A DNA stretch of 64,000 nucleotides from CAWGMT01 sp963823675 (GCA_963823675.1 CAWGMT010000021.1:310001-374000); one strand, 5' to 3'; positions 8,687 to 18,757 are shown, counted from the first letter of the stretch. The notes: generated by a model not told the origin, from the letters alone. A program made the numbers and translations.

Positions 8687-8741
8687 GTAGAGCGCCTGCT
8701 TTACACGCAGGAAGTCGGGGGTTCGAGTCCCTCATCGCCAA
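8687..8741 (+). pseudogene. 3' part of a tRNA-Val(UAC)
   Basis: The stretch reads as the end of a tRNA D-arm (gtagagcgcc), an anticodon arm cctgc-tttacac-gcagg with anticodon TAC, a variable loop, a T-arm with the GGTTCGAGTCC core, and the 3' acceptor strand atcgcca plus discriminator A. The 5' acceptor strand (expected tggcgat) and a normal D-arm are absent upstream, so this is not a complete tRNA. tRNA 3' ends are common integration sites, and an accessory block starts right here. No second copy of the fragment is visible in the window. Confidence 0.6.
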
Positions 8742-8908
8742 CTTAAACTAACCAGCGGTAATGACTTATGGCTTGTGAGCTACGAGTCAGATCGCCTGCC
8801 AGAAACGCAGGCGCTCCCGCTCAACAACCGCCTGGGTCCCGCTCTGCTCGGGCTTTCTGGGTCAGCAATTGCCCCTCAAATTCGGGCATCGAATGCAGTA
8901 GAGAAAAT
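8742..8908. other. Spacer between tRNA fragment and IS66
   Basis: No gene is recognised. An open frame through this stretch has no family resemblance and runs into the IS left end. Confidence 0.5.
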
Positions 8909-9001
8909 GTGTGCGTCCGGTGAAGTGCATCTACAAAGCGGCGTGACTCCCCGCGATGATAGTACCGGCGGGGCCAGTGGTCCCGTCAGGGAGATCACGC
9001 C

Positions 9002-9367
9002 ATGTCTCGAAGCCGCACCGTCGATCTACGCTGGAATGCCCTCCTCAATGATTTCCGCCGCAGCGGTCTGACTCAAGCCGAGTTCTGCCGCCTTCGCCAA
9101 ATCTCGCTTCACTCCTTCCGAAAGCACCTCTACCAGCCAGCCCCGTCCAAGCCCACCCCCAGCGACGATCGTTCTTCCGCCAGTGCCGACCACCACTTCC
9201 TCCCGGTCACCATCCTTCCCGATCCGATCCCGTCGATCACCGCCTCCCAACCCCACCTCGAACTCATCCTTTCCAACGGACGTCGGATCGCCGTCGCCCC
9301 CGGATTCGACCCCCAGACTCTCCGCCGTCTCATCGCTGTCGTGGAGGAACGCCCATGTTCGGACTGA
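9002..9367 (+). CDS. tnpA: IS66 accessory protein TnpA
   Basis: 121 residues. The N-terminal half is a helix-turn-helix of the IS66 Orf1 type (WNALLNDFRRSGLTQAEFCR, then a second helix). The C-terminal half (LELILSNGRRIAVAPGFD, LRRLIAVVEE) is the conserved beta-strand tail that ends just past the tnpB start. The frame is intact. It overlaps the tnpB start at 9355, a typical IS66 arrangement. Confidence 0.85.
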   Translation: MSRSRTVDLRWNALLNDFRRSGLTQAEFCRLRQISLHSFRKHLYQPAPSKPTPSDDRSSASADHHFLPVTILPDPIPSITASQPHLELILSNGRRIAVAPGFDPQTLRRLIAVVEERPCSD

Positions 9368-9763
9368 GCGCCGCGGTCCGCGTTTACCTCGCCAAGCAAC
9401 CCGGCCGACATGCGCAAGAGCTTCGACGGCCTGGCCGCCCTGGCATCCGGCAGCCTGGCGCTCGATCCCCTCTCCGGTCATCTCTTCGTCTTCGTCAACA
9501 AACGCCGCGATCGCATCAAGATCCTGTATTGGGACCGCGACGGCCTGGCCGTCTGGGCCAAGCGACTCGAACGCGGGACCTTCCGCATCCCGGCCGCCGG
9601 GTCCGATCGCGTCGAGATGACCACCGCCGAACTCGCCGCCCTCCTGGCCGGCATCGACCTGAACACGGCCCGACGGCGCGTCCGCTACTCCCGACCCGGC
9701 ACTCCCCTTCAAAATTCGGAGAAAAATGCGCCAACAATCGAGCACTGCGTCAACGTAGTATAG
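9355..9763 (+). pseudogene. tnpB: IS66 TnpB, frameshifted
   Basis: The N-terminus MFGLSAAVRVYLAKQP is in one frame, and the rest (DMRKSFDGLAALA..., LFVFVNKRRDRIKILYWDRDGLAVWAKRLERG) in the next. Removing one C from the CCC at 9400-9402 restores the family sequence AKQPADMRKSFDGL. About 136 residues once repaired. TnpB is required for IS66 transposition, though its biochemical role is unclear. Confidence 0.8.
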
Positions 9764-9766
9764 GGT

Positions 9767-11343
9767 ATGATCACCCTCGCGGACCCACTCCCCGACGACC
9801 TGGAAACGGCCCATCAGCTCATCCGTGAGTTGCTGAAGACGCTCGCTCAGCAGATCCATCTCAACGAGAAGCTCCAGCACCAGCTCGAACAGCTCCTCCG
9901 CCAACGCTACGGCCCCAAGGGCGAGCGGATCGACCCGGCTCAGCTCTTGCTCTTCGCCCAGGAGATCCTGGCGCAGGCCGAGCCCACGCCGACACCCGCT
10001 TCGACCCCGGAGCCGGCCCCAGCTCCGACGCCCACTCCGAATGCGGCCAAGAAGAAGGGCCACGGCCGCAAGCCGCTGCCGGCGAGCCTGCCCCGCAAGC
10101 CCGTCCTGCACGACGTCCCGCCCGAACAACGCGTCTGCCCCGACTGCGGCGCCGAGCGGACCTGCATCGGCCAGGAAGTCCGCGAGCAACTCGAATTCAT
10201 CCCCGCGTCGTTGGTCGTGCTCGAACACATCCGCCCCAAATACGCCTGCCAGGCCTGCGAAGCCAACGTCGTGATCGCCGACCGGCTTCCCGAGCCGATC
10301 GACAAGGGGTTGCCCGGCCCGGGGCTGCTGGCTCACATCGCGGTCAGCAAATATGCCGATCACTTGCCGCTTTATCGCCTCGAAGGGATCTTCAAGCGGT
10401 CCGGCGTCGAGTTGTCACGCTCGACGATGTGCGACTGGATGGCCGTCGTCGCCGAGTTGCTGGACGCCGATCGTCAAGCTGATGCTGAGCAAGATCCTCA
10501 CCTCCAAGGTCGTCCAGAACGACGACACGACGGTACCGGTGCAAGACCACGACGGCAAGGGGATCAAGACCGGCCGGCTCTGGGTCTCCATCGGCGACCA
10601 CGACCATCGTTACGTGGTCTATCTCTACACGCCGGACCGCAGTGCCACCGGGCCGGAGGAGATCTTCAAGGACTTCAAGGGTTATCTCCAGGCCGACGCC
10701 TATTCGGCCTACGACGGCCTGTACAAATCGGGCGAGATCGTCGAGGTCGGCTGCATGATGCACGCGCGGCGAAAGTTCTACGAGGCGCGGACCAGCGACC
10801 CGCAACGGTCCCATCAAGCGCTGGCATGGATCAGCTTGCTCTATGACGTCGAACGCGAAGCGAAGGAGCGAGAGCCGACGGATTACGAGGCCTTCGTCGC
10901 GTTGCGGCACAAGATGCGAGCCGAGCGATCGCGGCCGATCTTTGACAAGTTCCACGCCTGGCTGGAAGCCGAGCTGCCGAAGGTCTTGCCCAAGAGCCCG
11001 ATCGGCGAGGCGATCCAGTATGCGTTGAACCATTGGGAGGCGTTGAAGCGTCCCCTGGAGGCCGGGTTCCTCGAGCTGGACAACGGCGCCTGTGAGCGCG
11101 CGTTCAAACCGGTCGCGCTCGGCCGCAAGAACTGGTTATTCGCGGGGAGCGACAAGGGAGGCCAGACGGCGGCCGTTCTGATGAGCCTGTGCACGACGTG
11201 CAAGAACCTGGGGATCGACCCGCAGGCTTACCTCCGCGATGTGCTCGATCGAATCAGCACCCATCCCGGCGAGGCGGATCGAAGAGCTGCTGCCCGACCG
11301 TTGGCAGGAGTTGCGCCAGGCCGGCGACGCCGGAACTGACTGA
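9767..11343 (+). pseudogene. tnpC: IS66 transposase TnpC, two frameshifts
   Basis: About 525 residues once repaired. Order: N-terminal leucine-rich coiled coil, a Pro/Thr-rich linker, a zinc finger-like VCPDCGAERTCIG, the YACQAC segment, and the DDE-type catalytic region (NDDTTVPVQ, QADAYSAYDGLY, LDNGACERAFKPVALGRKNWLFAGSDKGG). Frame breaks lie near 10468 (expected ELLDPIVKLML) and near 11264. After the second, the other frame gives the normal tail IEELLPDRW and stops at 11341-11343. Both breaks are consistent with one inserted base. Confidence 0.8.
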
Positions 11344-11559
11344 CCGCACCTGAGCCCCGGGTTCGTCACCACCCCAGACGAGCCGCGGGGCGATTCTGCG
11401 CGCCGTGACTCAGGTTGCCCCGCCCCGCTCGTCTCGGTCTCGGCCGATCGGGGCAATCGCGTTCGCCAGCACCGGAACTGCGTCAAGACGGTGCCCCGAA
11501 CATCATCCCACGCCCACGACCCGCTTTGAAGATGTGGTTTACCGGACGCACACCTTGCA

Positions 11560-12743
11560 ATGAACCGCATCGCCGCATTTCTCGTGGTTCTGGTCGCGAT
11601 TCCCGCCTACGCCGAGGCGCCAAAGGCCGAGCAGTCCGTAGCCCCCGCCGGCTGGTCGTTCGCGACCGAGGGGAGCGGCATTCCCTTGAACCAGAAGGCG
11701 AATGAATATGCCCCGGAGGTTGACCACAAGGTCACCCACGGCGGGAAGGCCGCCGTGTCGATACGCTCGATAGTCGCCAAGCCGACGGGGGCCCGCAGTG
11801 TTACCCAGCTCATCAAGGCCGACGCCTACCGCGGCAAACGCGTGCGTCTGGCCGGTTACTTGAAGACGCGCGACGTGGCTGATTTCTCGGGACTCTGGCT
11901 GCGGGTTGACGGCCCGACCACGTTGCTCGGCTTCGACAACATGGACCCGCGCCCGGTCAAGGGCACGACCGACTGGACGCGCTATGAAGTCGTTCTCGAC
12001 GTACCAGAAACAGCCGTGAGGCTGGCATTCGGCTTGATACTCATGGGCACGGGCCAGGTCTGGGCTGACGACCTCAATCTGGAAGTGGTCAACCCGAGGG
12101 AGGTCAAGTCCACCCAACTTATCCAGTTTGGTGTGGTGCGAGCCGAGCATGCCACCAACTTCGACTTCGAGGCGATCGATGTCGCCGACGCCGTCCCCGG
12201 CTGGGACATCCACCACCATGGAACCAATGCCTATGCCCATCGCATCGCCACGACGGGGGCCCATGGCGGGCGGACGTTCCTGGAGGGCAAGTCAACCGAT
12301 CACGCGACCCCGCTGTCGTTCTCAGCGGCACAAACGTTCATGCGACCCCCTACCAGTGGAAGCGGGTGCGATTCCGCGCGTACCTCAAGACCGAAGGCGT
12401 CGCCGACGAAGCGGTCTTGTCGATGGAAGTCTGGGGGAAACACCCCTGGATTCGCACGAGCACCGCTGGCCGCGGGGTGAAAGGCCAGACCGACTGGCAA
12501 CCTCAAGACATCGTGCTCGACGTGCCCGCCGACGCCGAATTCCTGGGCCTGGGAGTGGAGCTTCGGGGAGTCGGCACACTCGGCGTGGATGATGTCAGCG
12601 TCGAGGTCGTCGATCCGGCGAAGGCAGCCGTCACAGCGGAATCGGAAACCTTGAGGACTGCTCGAGAAAAGCGGAACCGCGAACTGGCCGAGGCCTACCC
12701 CAAGCTGCCCAAGCGGCCGCAGAATCTAGACTTCGAACGTTAA
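11560..12743 (+). CDS. Exported protein with two tandem galactose-binding-like domains, frameshifted
   Basis: Starts with a signal peptide (MNRIAAFLVVLVAIPAYAEA) and contains two related halves. The first has KRVRLAGYLKTRDV, TTDWTRYEVVLDVP and GQVWADDLNLEVV. The second has KRVRFRAYLKTEGV, QTDWQPQDIVLDVP and GTLGVDDVSVEVVD. Each looks like a beta-sandwich domain that ends in a conserved ligand-binding-like loop, as in sugar- or wall-binding modules. The second half is in another frame; the join is at the C-run 12346-12350, where one base appears to be missing. The ATG is only 7 bp beyond the IS66 right end, so the native promoter may have been separated from it. Function unknown. Confidence 0.65.
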
Positions 12744-12854
12744 TCTGGTGAGTTGCCCGATCGGTTTCAACCTGTTACATTTGTCTTAGAGTTGCTCAGA
12801 AACGGGTCCAAAGCGATCGGTGTCATCGGTTATTCGGGAAGTATTGGGTCATTG

Positions 12855-13754
12855 ATGAAGATCTCCCGGCTCCGCGTCTCCATCCGGACCATGATCGCCC
12901 TTGTGGCAGGGGCCGCGCTCTTGATCTGGGGCTGGATGGCGTACCTCAACCCGGTCCGCAAATGGCAAGCGGCGATCCGGGAGACATCGGAACCGGATGC
13001 GTTCTGGGAGGCTGTCTCCCAGGCGTCGAGCGGGAAAATCTGGGGCATCGATGCGGGTTGGGCTGTCGCCGAATTCGCCCGGATCATTGGTGATTCACGC
13101 GAAAACGCCCGGACCCGTGCCATGGCCATGGGGGCCCTGCCCAGTTTCAAGGCGAAGGCCGAGCCGGCGATCCCGGTCTTGATCGCGGCGCTGGCGCATG
13201 GCGACTCGCCCGGAATCCGATCCGGCGCCGCAGTCACGATCCGTCAGATCCTTGGCGATTACCCACAGGACAACCCGTCAACGAAAGCCGCGGTGGCCGC
13301 GCTCACCGCCGCCTTGAAAGACCCCAATCGCGAGGTCCGACGGTGGTCGGCCTGCTGCCTGGCCTGGGTCGGTCACGGCGACGACGCAGTCCCAGCGCTA
13401 ATCGAGTGCTGCAAGGAACCCGACCTCGACTACGACGAGCAGCTCAAGCTCCTGAATGCCCTGAGCCGTTCCGGCCCCACTGCCAAGGCTGCTGTCCCCG
13501 CGATCGTGGCGATGATGAAGGTCGACTCGATTGACGAGGGAAATCGCGGCGGCGAGCACGGTCGCCGGGGCCACGCCGAGGCCCAGATCCAGGCGGCAAA
13601 GTTCCTCCAATTCTTCGGCGAGACTGGGTCCGCCGCCGCCATCCTCCGTCCGCTCGCCAACGATCGCGATCCCCTGATCGCCAAGCAGGCCGCCAAGGTA
13701 CTCGCCTCAATCGTGCCCGCGAAATGGAGCGAAAAAGGGGACGGGAGTCAATAG
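12855..13754 (+). CDS. Membrane-anchored HEAT-repeat protein
   Basis: 299 residues from the ATG at 12855. The N-terminus MKISRLRVSIRTMIALVAGAA is a basic segment followed by one membrane helix, common in planctomycete proteins of this size. The rest is alpha-helical repeats of the HEAT/PBS-lyase type (AEPAIPVLIAALAHGD, TKAAVAALTAALKDPNREVRRWSACCLAWVG, AVPALIECC, AKAAVPAIVAMM, AAAILRPLANDRDPLIAKQAAKVL). Such repeats bind other proteins. The frame stays open for 34 codons upstream, but that sequence looks untranslated. No neighbour hints at a partner. Confidence 0.75.
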   Translation: MKISRLRVSIRTMIALVAGAALLIWGWMAYLNPVRKWQAAIRETSEPDAFWEAVSQASSGKIWGIDAGWAVAEFARIIGDSRENARTRAMAMGALPSFKAKAEPAIPVLIAALAHGDSPGIRSGAAVTIRQILGDYPQDNPSTKAAVAALTAALKDPNREVRRWSACCLAWVGHGDDAVPALIECCKEPDLDYDEQLKLLNALSRSGPTAKAAVPAIVAMMKVDSIDEGNRGGEHGRRGHAEAQIQAAKFLQFFGETGSAAAILRPLANDRDPLIAKQAAKVLASIVPAKWSEKGDGSQ

Positions 13755-13838
13755 CTTGTGGTTTTCACCGTCTGGAATTACGATGAGGAGCTGAAGAGCT
13801 ACTGGTGAAAAAAATGGGGGCGGAAATACGCTGCCGAC

Positions 13839-14130
13839 ATGCCACGACGAGCCCGTTCAATCCCGGGCGGATACGTTGATCACGTTCTGAATCGTGCCAC
13901 TGCACGTGCCCCTCTTTTTTTTCAATGACGACGACTACGACGCTTTTGAGCGTGTATTGCAAGAAGCCTTCCTTCGCGAACCCATGCGCATTCTTGGGTA
14001 GTGCCTTATGCCCAAACACTGGCACATGGTTGTGTGGCCCGAGGACGGGCGGGATCGGCAGGTATCGGCCTTCTTACGCTGGCTGACGGTGACGCACACA
14101 GCGTTCCGGAATGGCCAGAGGGGACAATGG
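13839..14130 (+). pseudogene. REP-associated tyrosine transposase, N-terminal fragment
   Basis: MPRRARSIPGGYVDHVLNRA, then after a frame change DDYDAFERVL, then RILG-stop-CLMPKHWHMVVWPEDG and FLRWLTVTHT. This is the N-terminal half of the Y1/IS200-like RAYT family, including the paired-His HWH metal site. It is broken by an extra T in the 8-T run near 13915-13922 and by a TAG in place of the expected Tyr codon before CLMP. The C-terminal half with the catalytic Tyr is missing. A separate C-terminal fragment of the same family lies at 49441-49692. Confidence 0.75.
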
Positions 14131-14134
14131 CGGT

Positions 14135-14695
14135 TCAGGATGACTGGAGGGGCTTCGAGATCTGGTCAACCATCCCCCGCACTTCTTCCAGGACCGACAC
14201 GACTTTCTGATAATCCTCAACGAGGGCGACTTTGTGGGCGACGCCGTCGATGGTGATGACCATGCCGTGATCCGGGGGACTCCCTCGGATCAGCCCCAGG
14301 ACATACCCCGCGAACGAGATGGCGAACCTCTGATCCTCGGTGATGCTGTACGTCCCGGCGATCACCTGAGGGCAATACGAATGGCTTCCCGAAGCCGAGG
14401 ACTGATCGATCCTCACCAGAAGGTCGCAGGACGCCGAGAGGTCGCCTGCCCGCAAGTCTATACCGATCAGGCAGCGGTGCCCGTCGCCAAGCCTGGCTCG
14501 ATCGTATCTCACGGCGTCGGGTTAGTCCTGCCATATCTGCACGAGATACCGATCCCGCCGATCTTCGCCGCGAGCGCGGCAGATGGGAACATAATCGTGA
14601 GGCGGTGTTGGACTGGCCGTGTTCAGGAGAACGAATGTTTTCCTGGGACAGTTCATGTAAGCCAATGCGACTTCCGTCGTGATGAGCTTTTCCAT
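14135..14695 (-). pseudogene. RecB-like nuclease (TM0106 family), N-terminal fragment
   Basis: Reading leftward from 14695: MEKLITTEVALAYMNCPRK, then TPHDYV, and after a frame change near 14515 the segments IDLRAGDLSASCDLLVRI, HSYCPQVIAGTYSI and FAISFAGYVLGLIRG. The pattern resembles the N-terminal Cys-bearing part of TM0106-type RecB-like nucleases. The gene is cut off next to the RAYT fragment, so the nuclease core and any helicase part are gone. The family assignment comes from motif memory and is moderate. Confidence 0.45.
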
Positions 14696-14929
14696 GTCCG
14701 ATCTGCTCTTCGATTGCGGACGAGCCCGCTCGTCGCGCAATCAGGGCCGCGCATGAGCGGGCCTCGATAAGCCATGGTAATGATCGTCTTGGCCTCACAC
14801 TACGAATCGTCGCCGCCCTGATTCCGTGCGATCCCGGGTTTCCAAGGGTGGTAACGAGTCGAACTGCGGTTGTACCGCTGTCCGACCGCTTGCAGAAGCT
14901 GCGCCGAGTCAGCGAAGCCGCGAAGGCTT

Positions 14930-15077
14930 GATCGCCCCCGAGCCCCGGGTTCGTCTGCGTCCCAGACGAGCTCGGGGCGATGGCGTGCGCCGAGCTTGGC
15001 GTCCGCGTCCAGCGGGTGCCCCGAACATTATCCCCGCCCACGAACCGCATTGAAGATGTGGTTCACCGGACGCACAC
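14930..15077 (+). mobile_element. Solo right end of an IS66-type element
   Basis: About 60 bp ending at 15077 (gccccgaacattatcccc, then gaagatgtggttcaccgg, then acgcacac) closely match the right terminal region of the IS66 at 11500-11553. The preceding GC-rich stretch (gagccccgggttcgtc near 14941) matches the region after tnpC at about 11352. No transposase gene is attached, so this is the leftover of a deleted copy. Confidence 0.75.
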
Positions 15078-15313
15078 GAGAAAATCGTCGTGCTTCGGTG
15101 AGGAATCTCTCAGGGCGCACCATTGCGCACCATGGCTGCGCGCCTAATCAGTTATAACAATATATGTTCATCCGCCTTTGCGCCTCCGGCGTCGCAAATC
15201 GGGCCGAAAATCATGTCAACGGAATCAGCTCCATACACAGGTGTACGGGACGTGCGGCACTCGCTGTGCCGCATACCGGTGTGCGGGTAAGTTCAGTGTC
15301 CCGCGAGAGTGCG

Positions 15314-17947
15314 TTATCGCGACCGGCCCGCGACCTCAAGCTGCCGCCGGCACTCCCGCACCCACTCGGCCGACGCATAGTGCCAGTCCTTGCGCCGCGA
15401 GCCCAGCTCGTGGCCACGCTCCAGGCTTTTCAGAGCGTCCGCGATCTTTCCTTGGTACTGGAGCGCGAGCCCAAGGTTGCAATAACTCTCGGCATAATCG
15501 GGCTTGAGCGCAATGGCCTTGCGGTAGGCAGCCACCGCCGCATCGACTCGACCCGTGTGAGCAAGGGATATGCCGAGGCTGTGGTGGGCGTCCGCATGAT
15601 CAGGCTTCAACTCCACTGCGCACCGGCACGCGACGATGGCCTCGTCAAAATGGCCCTGCGCGTCGAGAGCCAAGCCAAGCTTCAAGTGAGCCATGAAATA
15701 ATCCGGCTTCAGGCCAATCGCTTGCCGGTAGGCGACGAGCGCCTCGTCCAGCCGCCCGGCGAGGGCCAGCACGAGGCCGAGGTTGTATCGCACTCCAGGG
15801 CTGTCGGGCCGCAGCGCCGCCGCCGCGGTCAGAAAACGAATGGCCTCGTCATATTGCGGAGGCTGGCATTCTCCCAGCGCGATCCCCAGGTCGTGGTTGA
15901 TCCAGAAGTGTGCCGGGAAAGCCTGCTGGGCCCGTCGCATCAGCGCCAGGGCAGCCGCACGGGACCCTCTCTGTATCAGCCCCCTTTCCAGCACGTACAG
16001 GGTTTCCGGCGGTTCCTGCGCGACATCAACCTCGCGCGCAGCTTCTCCATCGCGTCGCGGTCATTTTGCTCGCGCGCCGGCGCAGCGACTGCCTCCACGG
16101 GTCGGAGTCCGCCAGCGCGAGCACCCGCTTGAGCCAGGCTGCTTCCGGGGCTTTCTCATGATTCGCCAGGATCAACCAGTGGTCGAGCGCCGCCAGAACC
16201 GTGCCGCGCACCCCCGGCTCTCGCCGCGAAATGGCGCGGGCCGCCTCCTCCGGTGCCATGGCATCTCTGTGCAATCCATATGCTATGAAAGCCTGTTCGA
16301 AAAACTTCCGCCAATGCATTACAAAGTGGTCGTCCCTGACTTCCGCCTCGCGGCCGCGGATGGCCTCGAGGCTGGCGAAGAAGCCAACATCCAACTGCTC
16401 GTCGGCCAGCTTGCGCAGCAAGCCTCTGACGCGCTCGGCCCCAGCCGGCAGAGCGGCGCCGTCACGAAGCAGGGCCTCGGCGCGCACGGCGGCTGCCTGC
16501 GCTTGCGGCCATTTGCCTTCTTTCTGAAGGCGCTGCGATTCTTCCACCGCGGCGTCAAGGTCGTCGTTCAGCTTGGCCTGGCGTGCGGCCCGGTCACGCA
16601 TGATCCAGCCGATACTGCCGGCCAGCACGGCGACCGCGGCGAGCAAGGCAACGCCCGCGGAAACCATCACCCGCCGGCGTCTTCGCACCCACCTCCGCGT
16701 GCGCGCCAAGAGCGTGATGGGCCTCGCGAGGATCGGTTCGGCTCTCAAGAACCGCCCCAGGTCGCGGGCCATGTCCTGGGCTGTGGCGTAGCGCTCGGCG
16801 GGGTTCTTCGCCATCGCCTTGAGCACGATGGTTTCCAGTTCGGCAGGCACTGCCTTGTTGACCTTGCGCACAGGCCTCGGTTCTTCCATCGCGATCTGAC
16901 GCAAGAGCTCGTGGCGGTCATCACCGTTGAACGCAGGCTCCAGGGTCAAGAACTCATACAGCGTTGCCCCTAGTGAATAAATGTCCGTGCGATGGTCCAA
17001 GCCGATCCGCTGGGCCTCCGCTTGTTCCGGGCTCATGTAGCGCAGCGTGCCGACCAGGTCTCCCGTGACGGTCAGCCCGGCTTGTCCTTGTCGGCAGTGA
17101 GCCAGGCCGAAGTCGGTGACCCATACGCGCGCACCGTTCGCCTCGGGATTGTCTCCTGCTTCGGGGAAAGTACCGCCCGCTTCAACGAGCAGGTTGGCCG
17201 GCTTGATGTCCCGATGCACGACGCCAAGCTGATGAGCGTGTTCCAGGCGCAAGCGCGGCCTGCATGCCCAGTAGCGCCGCCGCGCGGGCGTGCGCGTAAC
17301 CCGCCGCACAAGCCTCCGTGACCTGGGACGGTGCAGTGCCATGTCGATCGCTCGGTTCCGCGGTGAAGCCGGGCAGGCCGCACTCTCTCCCGCAGCGCAA
17401 GTCCTTGATGATTGCTGCCAGCGTTTGGCCCTCGATGTACTGCATGGCGTAATAGTGCACGCCGCGCTCGCAGCCGACGCCGAACACAGGCACGATGTTC
17501 GTGTGATTCAGGCTCGCCGCGGCTTGTGCTTCGTTCTTGAATCGCTGCAACTGCCTGGCATCGAGCGCCGCGGCAAACGGCAGCACCTTGAGCGCGACCC
17601 GGCGACCGAGTGAGACCTGCTCGGCTTCGTAGACGACGCCCATGCCGCCGCGGCCGAGCTCGCGAACGAGCTGAAAATCTCCTACGCGGCGTGGCTCGCT
17701 CGGGCATTCCGTCACCGCCGGCAGCCCCGGGTGTACTGAATCTCGCAGGCTGACGCCCGCGTCATGCAGGAATTCCAGGCTCGCCAGACACGCTTTCAGC
17801 GGCTCTGCAAGCTCGGGGCAGCGGCCCGCCAGATCGGCCGGGCTCAGCCGGGCACCCGCTTCCAGCTTGGTCAGGAACTCTTCGAGAATGCTGATAACTT
17901 CACTGGTCGGCTCCAGGGCCTCCTCGGCGTGCGCAGGGGGCAGTCAT
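15314..17947 (-). CDS. Ser/Thr protein kinase with TPR domain, several frameshifts
   Basis: Order from 17947 leftward: N-terminal helical region (EEALEPTSEVISILEEFLTKLEAG), kinase domain with Gly loop ELGRGGMGVVYEA, ALKVL lysine, HRDIKPANLL catalytic loop, DFGLAH and GTLRYMSPEQA, then one membrane helix (MVSAGVALLAAVAVLAGSIGWI), a coiled coil, and C-terminal TPRs (YDEAIRFLTAAAAL, DEALVAYRQAIGLKPDY, DEAIVACRCAVELKPDHADAHHSLG, DAAVAAYRKAIALKPDYAES). Frame breaks lie in the CCCCC just after the start, near 17248 and, at least once, at 16000-16100. About 880 residues once repaired. Its ATG overlaps the upstream sigma stop (ATGA), so the two are translationally coupled and probably act in one signalling pathway. 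Confidence 0.75.
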
Positions 17948-18583
17948 ACTAAGTCCTCCGCTTGCAGCAGCCGGCGGAGCTGATCGACCGCGCGCACCCA
18001 GAGAATGCGCACGGCTCCGGCAGACCGGCCCATGCGGCGGGCCACCTCGGGGAACGGCAGCCCTTCCAGGTTCCGCAGGACGAGCACTTCACGGTAGTCG
18101 GGGGGGAGTCGAGCCAACTGATCAGAAAGGCGGGCCGCGCAGTTCGCGGCGCCCGGCGTGGCTGCTCGGCGAGCTCGATGAGCTGACAAGCGCCGTCTCG
18201 AGCGGGATTGTTCCCGACGACCGCTCCATTGCCGCCACATGTCGGTCCAGTGATGCTTCCCGCCTGGTGCTCCGTTTCTTTGCGTCGACTTGCCTCTGGA
18301 CAATGCGGGCCAGGTTGTAGCACAAGATCTTGCGCAGCCAGGCAACCCACTCGCCGTGGCTGGTGCCGCGAAAGTGGTGGAAGTCTCGGCAGGCATCCAG
18401 GAATGTCTCCTGAACGAGATCGGAGGCATCGACGCGCCCCTGAAGCCGAAGACCGATCTGCGCACGGGCCCACAGGGCAAGGTTGGTCCGATTCAACTCG
18501 AGCGCTTTGCCCAGCGCCTCTCTCCGCCCGCCGCGGGCGTCCGCCAGGAGCTGTTCGGGATCGAATCGGCCCTTGGCGCTCAT
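17944..18583 (-). CDS. ECF-type sigma factor coupled to the TPR kinase, one frameshift
   Basis: Starts at 18583 with a strong GGAGGGA site. Region 2 reads ALWARAQIGLRLQGRVDASDLVQETFLDACRDFHHFRG and WLRKILCYNLARIVQR. Region 4 reads LSDQLARLPPDYREVLVLRNLEGLPFPEVARRMGRSAGAVRILWVRAVDQLRRLL. The two parts are in different frames joined near 18140. About 213 residues once repaired, a normal length. Its stop overlaps the start of the adjacent kinase gene. ECF-kinase pairs of this kind are a planctomycete hallmark, in which the kinase is thought to control sigma activity. Confidence 0.8.
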
Positions 18584-18693
18584 GGAGTCCCTCCGAATCG
18601 ACAGCCCCGTTTCCGGCACGAGTTTTACGCCCGAGCGGGCAAGTGAATAGTCGACCCGAAGTTTAATCCGCTCGACAGGTCAAAATCAACCGA

Positions 18694-18748
18694 TGTGGGA
18701 CAGCCGCCCCCGGCTGTCCGGTCCGGTCACAGCGGCGGCCGTCCCACA
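18694..18748. terminator. Palindromic repeat between the beta-helix and sigma genes
   Basis: The arms 18694-18708 (tgtgggacagccgcc) and 18734-18748 are complementary at 14 of 15 positions. The element sits just downstream of the beta-helix gene, whose 3' end is at 18758. This resembles REP-type elements and could end the transcript. Confidence 0.5.
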
Positions 18749-18757
18749 TTCAGGTCA

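Larger units (their letters stand above)
8909..11553 (+). mobile_element. IS66-family insertion sequence
   Basis: 2645 bp with imperfect terminal inverted repeats beginning gtgtgcgtccggt (8909-8940, inverted near 11520-11553). Inside are the three genes typical of IS66 (tnpA, tnpB, tnpC) in order. An 8-bp target duplication is usual for the family, but the flanks (gagaaaat and cttgcaat) do not match, so the ends may have been rearranged since insertion. tnpB and tnpC carry frameshifts, so this copy is probably not autonomous if the sequence is right. Confidence 0.85.

Noticed and set aside
8687..8741. Functional tRNA gene
   Set aside because: No 5' acceptor strand complementary to the 3' end and no proper D-arm can be found upstream, so only a fragment is supported.
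9026..10363. A 445-codon open frame on the minus strand across the IS66 element
   Set aside because: It is the mirror of the tnpA/tnpC coding strand in GC-rich DNA, has no recognisable domain, and its apparent length reflects strong third-position GC bias.
8901..11561. Target-site duplication of the IS66 element
   Set aside because: The eight bases on either side (gagaaaat, cttgcaat) differ, so no duplication can be claimed.
14217..15050. A 277-codon minus-strand open frame overlapping the nuclease remnant
   Set aside because: It is a different frame from the motif-bearing one and is rich in Arg and Ser without domains.
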